From Sphingomonadales bacterium (GTDB lineage Bacteria > Pseudomonadota > Alphaproteobacteria > Sphingomonadales > Sphingomonadaceae), in assembly GCA_016704425.1 (NCBI GenBank), contig JADJAC010000004.1:222983-286982 (forward strand): 64,000 nt of DNA. The letters run 5' to 3'. Below, piece by piece: positions 60,985 through 64,000 of this stretch; position 1 is the stretch's first letter; every line of letters begins with the position of its first letter. The notes under the pieces are model-generated. The model was not told the origin of the DNA. It did no database searches and was given only the letters and a program-made list of their open reading frames with translations. The translations under genes were made by a program, and so were the position numbers.

Positions 60985-63290
60985 ACCAGACAGATTCTCC
61001 ACTTTCAACACGAGCGGGGCTACTGCCCTCAGCACCTTTACAATGCTTGAACGTACCGCGACGTCATTTGATTCACTCGGCCGACCGGCGGCCATTGCGC
61101 GCTCAGGCACAGGGTCGACGCTCTCCCTGACCCAAATGGGCTATGACATCCGCAGCCGTCCCGACTGTTCGGTAACACGGATGAATGCGTCGGCGTTTCC
61201 GATGATCGGCCCGGGCGGCGCGCTTTCAGGCGGCAGCCTGCTTGGCATTTCTGCTTGCGCTGGGGTGTGCAGGGCACGCAAGGCGCAGACCGTATCGAAC
61301 GCAAGGTCTATGACGGTGCGAGCCAGGTGGTCGCCCTGGAGCGCGGTGTCGGGACGGCGCTGGCGCAGGCCTATGCACGATATGGGTTCAGCGCCAACGG
61401 AAAGACAATCTCGGTCACCGACGCGAACGGAATTTCGCAAGCCTTGGTTACGATGGACATGATCGCCAAAATCGCTGGACTTTTCCGTCCAAAACCACGC
61501 CCGGCACGGTCGATCCGTCTGATTATGAAGCCTATGGCTATGATCAGGGTGGCAACCGAAATCCAACTTTCGCAAACGTGACGGTTCAACATTGGCATAT
61601 CAATATGATGCCTTGAACCGGGTTACAGCGAAGCTCTGCCGGAGCGTGCCGGGCTCGATCCTGTCCATACGCGTGACGTGTACTATGGATGTGACAATCG
61701 CGCTTGCAGCTTTTTGCGCGCTTTGGATTTCGGTCCTTTGGGTGAAGGCATCTCGACCAGTTATGATGGCGCTGGGCGCAATATCGAAACGACGACAGCG
61801 CTCGGCGGGCTTACAAGAACACTGAAGCACCAGTATGATATGAATGGAAACCGAACGCGGATCACGCATCCCGACAGCAATTTTTGACTATACCTACGAT
61901 CCGTTGAGCAGGCTGCGCAGCGCATCATGGACCACGCAATCGGGTCCAACGGTCCCTTCCTCGCCATCACCGCGATGAACTTGGGCGGCGGACCGACGCA
62001 AGCCGGGCAACAGCTCCACGGGTTACACTTATGACGGTGTTTCGCGCCTCGCGACGATCAATCAGCGCTTCTCGGGAGACATTGGAGGGTTGAATGAAGG
62101 TTTGACCAATCCGCCTCAACAGATCGTGAGCTGGAGCAGGGACAACGGTGCATATGGATTCAGTGGTTCCCGTAAACCTCAGCCGCCCATCCGGCGTCAA
62201 CGGACTGAACTAGTATGTCAGTGCAGGCATCGCCAGCTTTGCATACGATGCCAACGGCAATTTGATGAGCGACGGTGCCACGAGAGCTATCTCTATGATA
62301 ACGAGAACCGGCTGGTAGGAGCCAGCGGATCGCCTCCGCACAGATGGTGTATGACCCTCGGCGCCTGTTCAGCACAATGGCCCATCCAGGCTGACGCGGT
62401 TCCTCTATGACGGCGATGATCTGGTGGCGGAGTATGATGCCACAGGTGCCATGACGCGCTACATGCATGGTCCGGGCAGCGAAGATCCGATCCTGTGGGA
62501 CATTGGCAACCGGATGGACTGTTCGGGTACGCGGTTCCTGCATGCCGATCACTGAGGCCCGGTGGTTGCGTTGGCAGACTGCAACGGCAACCGGGGCGCG
62601 CTGAACAGCTATGATGACTATGGCATCCCCGCTTTGCGAACGGCAGCGCGCCGAACACGGGCCGGTTCCAGTACACCGGTCAAGCCTGGCTGCCGGACCT
62701 CGTATTGCTACAAGGCCCGCATCTATTCCCGACACTGGGCCGCTTCATGCAGACCGACCCCATCGGCTATGAAGACCAGATCAACTCTATGCATATGTCG
62801 AATGATCCGGTTAATCGGAGCGATCCGACTGGGCTGGAGGCGCGTGCTTTACGGGCCGAGCCAGTAAGTTCGACAGGCCGACGATTGGCAGCGCTATCTG
62901 GAATGCAATCAAGATGATCCAGGCGTAATTCTGGATGCGGCAATGATTTTGCTGACGTCATTACGGTGCCTAGTGGTGAGTCGGCTTGCAGGAATTGCGC
63001 TAAGGCGTGGCGCAAAGCGAAGCGGCCGAGGCTGCCGCTAAGGGCCGGGCGCGTTGGTCCCGGCCCTTTTGGCAAAGGATCGATTCCTGCGGGACCCACC
63101 GCAAGGCCAACTGCAGCGCAGCAGCGCCAAATTAACGAACTCGGTCGGGCGAACGGCCGTTATGCCTGCGGGTCAAAAGCTCCAGGTACAAAGAGCGGAA
63201 AACTTTGTTGGTGATCACCAACCGCCCACGAAACTGAATCCACCGGGAGAGCGGCAGCATATTACCCCGCAATGCCGGGGGTTGTAGTAA
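60985..63290 (+). pseudogene. Rhs/YD-repeat protein broken by many single-base indels, with a zinc-nuclease-like end
   Basis: Translated plus-strand pieces in changing frames form one YD-repeat protein: TSFDSLGRPAAIARSG, ISVTDANGNFASLGYDGHD (with one base restored), AYQYDALNRVTAKL, ISTSYDGAGRNIETTT, LASINQRF-like and the Rhs core end ARIYSPTLGRFMQTDPIGYE and NDPVNRSDPTG near 62720-62840. After the core comes a variable end with NELGRANG, CGSKAPGTKSG and FVGDHQPPTKLNP, about 63120-63250, like zinc-binding HNH-type toxin tips of Rhs proteins. I traced slips near 61255, 61430, 61570, 61637, 61715 and 61885; most are losses or gains of one base at a short homopolymer. No start is certain. Confidence 0.7.
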
Positions 63291-63751
63291 GCCAAGGCCG
63301 CATACAAATTTATGCAGGCCCCTCCGCCTCCTACACTTCCCGCAACACCTGGTGGAAGTTTTGGTAGTGACAAAGATCGAAGTAAACTTGTCCGCAGAAT
63401 ATGGGATCATGTTTTGCATGATAGTAAACTGACCTACAGTCCCCATTGATGCAGGAAAAAGAACCGATTATACACACCGCACCTGCGTGGCACGCGTTCA
63501 CTACAACGATGGAGACGCTAAAATTATTCTAGCCGACGGCAGTTAGGAGAGCAAATATCGGGAGTATTTTTCCGGCGAGATTGTTTTGTCCAAGCAGATC
63601 TCTCTCTCACGGATCCAAATGATTTTGCCTTCGCGTCGGTCCCGTTAAAGGATGGATTTGCGAAAGTTTCGCTGGATGTCTGAAGAACTGAAATCCAGAC
63701 GTGGATGCTGTTAACAACATAGAGACATTTTAACTGGTTAGCCATCAACAA
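63291..63751 (+). other. Region between two Rhs-type ends, frames broken
   Basis: No complete gene was found. Short pieces such as KQISLSRIQMILP and, in another frame, DLSLTDPNDFAFASVPLKDG hint at a small protein broken by indels. Its position just after an Rhs C-terminal end is where an immunity gene would be expected, but I recognise no family. Confidence 0.3.
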
Positions 63752-64000
63752 GAGATGCGAGCGCGTGCTATACCTGATTTTGTCGTTCAGAAATCAAACG
63801 GCGCTATAACAGTGGTTGAGGCCAAATATGGCAAGGGCCAACTTAGCGAGCTCAACGAGCAACTGGAGTCAGATCGGCAGTGATTTTAATCGCTCGGACT
63901 ACATCACAGGATATTGCAAATGTATTTGGCGGCACCGCATCAGTATTTGCAGGTGGCGGGAATCGCTTTCCCAATGCTACTGGGGAAGAGGAGGTTGCTG
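63752..64000 (+). pseudogene. Partial second Rhs C-terminal module with PD-(D/E)XK-like motif (cut by the window)
   Basis: One frame reads ARAIPDFVVQKSNGAITVV followed by EAKYG, with a Pro-Asp, a spacer and Glu-Ala-Lys arrangement as in PD-(D/E)XK nucleases. It stops at 63881. One frame over, the text goes on as ARTTSQDIANVFGG and is open to base 64000, so a single-base change splits one domain. It could be an orphan toxin tip of the Rhs locus. Too little is visible to name a family. Confidence 0.4.

Noticed and set aside
1..64000. CRISPR array
   Set aside because: No series of regularly spaced direct repeats was seen on either strand.
1..64000. Intact insertion sequence or integrase
   Set aside because: No transposase or recombinase gene with catalytic motifs was found; the only mobile-type remains are the broken genes after 60138.

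Overview
The window is a stretch of chromosome from an alphaproteobacterium of the order Sphingomonadales (Sphingomonas/Sphingopyxis-like). This rests on the high GC content, the PEPxxWA-type CTERM protein, the gene orders rpmI-rplT-pheS-pheT, ftsE-ftsX-ydcF-plsC, hisC-tyrA next to metX-metW, and nagZ-scpA-scpB-tatABC, and several small proteins of a type common in this group. No database search was possible; every family call comes from motifs read in the translated sequence.

Layout. 1-2739 (minus): a cut-off FAD oxidoreductase, a methyltransferase and a type III polyketide synthase, packed like the phenolic-lipid srsABC genes. 2832-7718 (plus): a surface-fibre locus with two DUF4402 subunits, a strong intrinsic terminator, a PapD-like chaperone and a large usher-like outer-membrane protein. 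7731-19842: tRNA-Leu, a zinc-ribbon protein, ftsEX, an acyltransferase, tyrosine/histidine and methionine genes, and the rpmI-rplT-pheST operon. 19935-31895: an AraC regulator, then a long plus-strand run in which nagZ, scpAB, tatABC, glnE, bcp, a TSUP transporter and a DUF455 protein are almost all start/stop coupled, followed by an M23 peptidase, erpA and xthA. 31933-45846: a PEP-mutase-family enzyme, a GNAT-like protein, a desaturase, lptGF, a diacylglycerol kinase coupled to a Tam41-like nucleotidyltransferase, uvrB, a flavoprotein, an OmpA-like protein, small conserved proteins and a GT14 glycosyltransferase.

45847-57127 is more accessory: a PEP-CTERM protein, DUF1993 and DUF2306 proteins, two lipoproteins that share a duplicated promoter/leader segment, a PNPOx-like protein, a long palindrome, tldD, small proteins, a lone DUF4402 protein, an orphan ABC ATPase and nadB. 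From about 57158 to the end the sequence is damaged: a TonB-dependent receptor has two single-base deletions, yacG is intact, tRNA-Phe lacks one base of its acceptor stem, and an Rhs/YD-repeat protein with toxin-like C-terminal modules is split by many single-base indels, mostly at short homopolymers. Whether this is real decay of an island beside tRNA-Phe or sequencing error cannot be decided from the sequence.

Most genes serve envelope biology (LptFG, FtsEX, M23 peptidase, NagZ, phospholipid enzymes, OmpA, Tat) and basic metabolism. The candidates for something less described are the DUF4402/chaperone/usher-like locus, the kinase/Tam41-like pair, the type III PKS cluster and the leader duplication between two lipoproteins.
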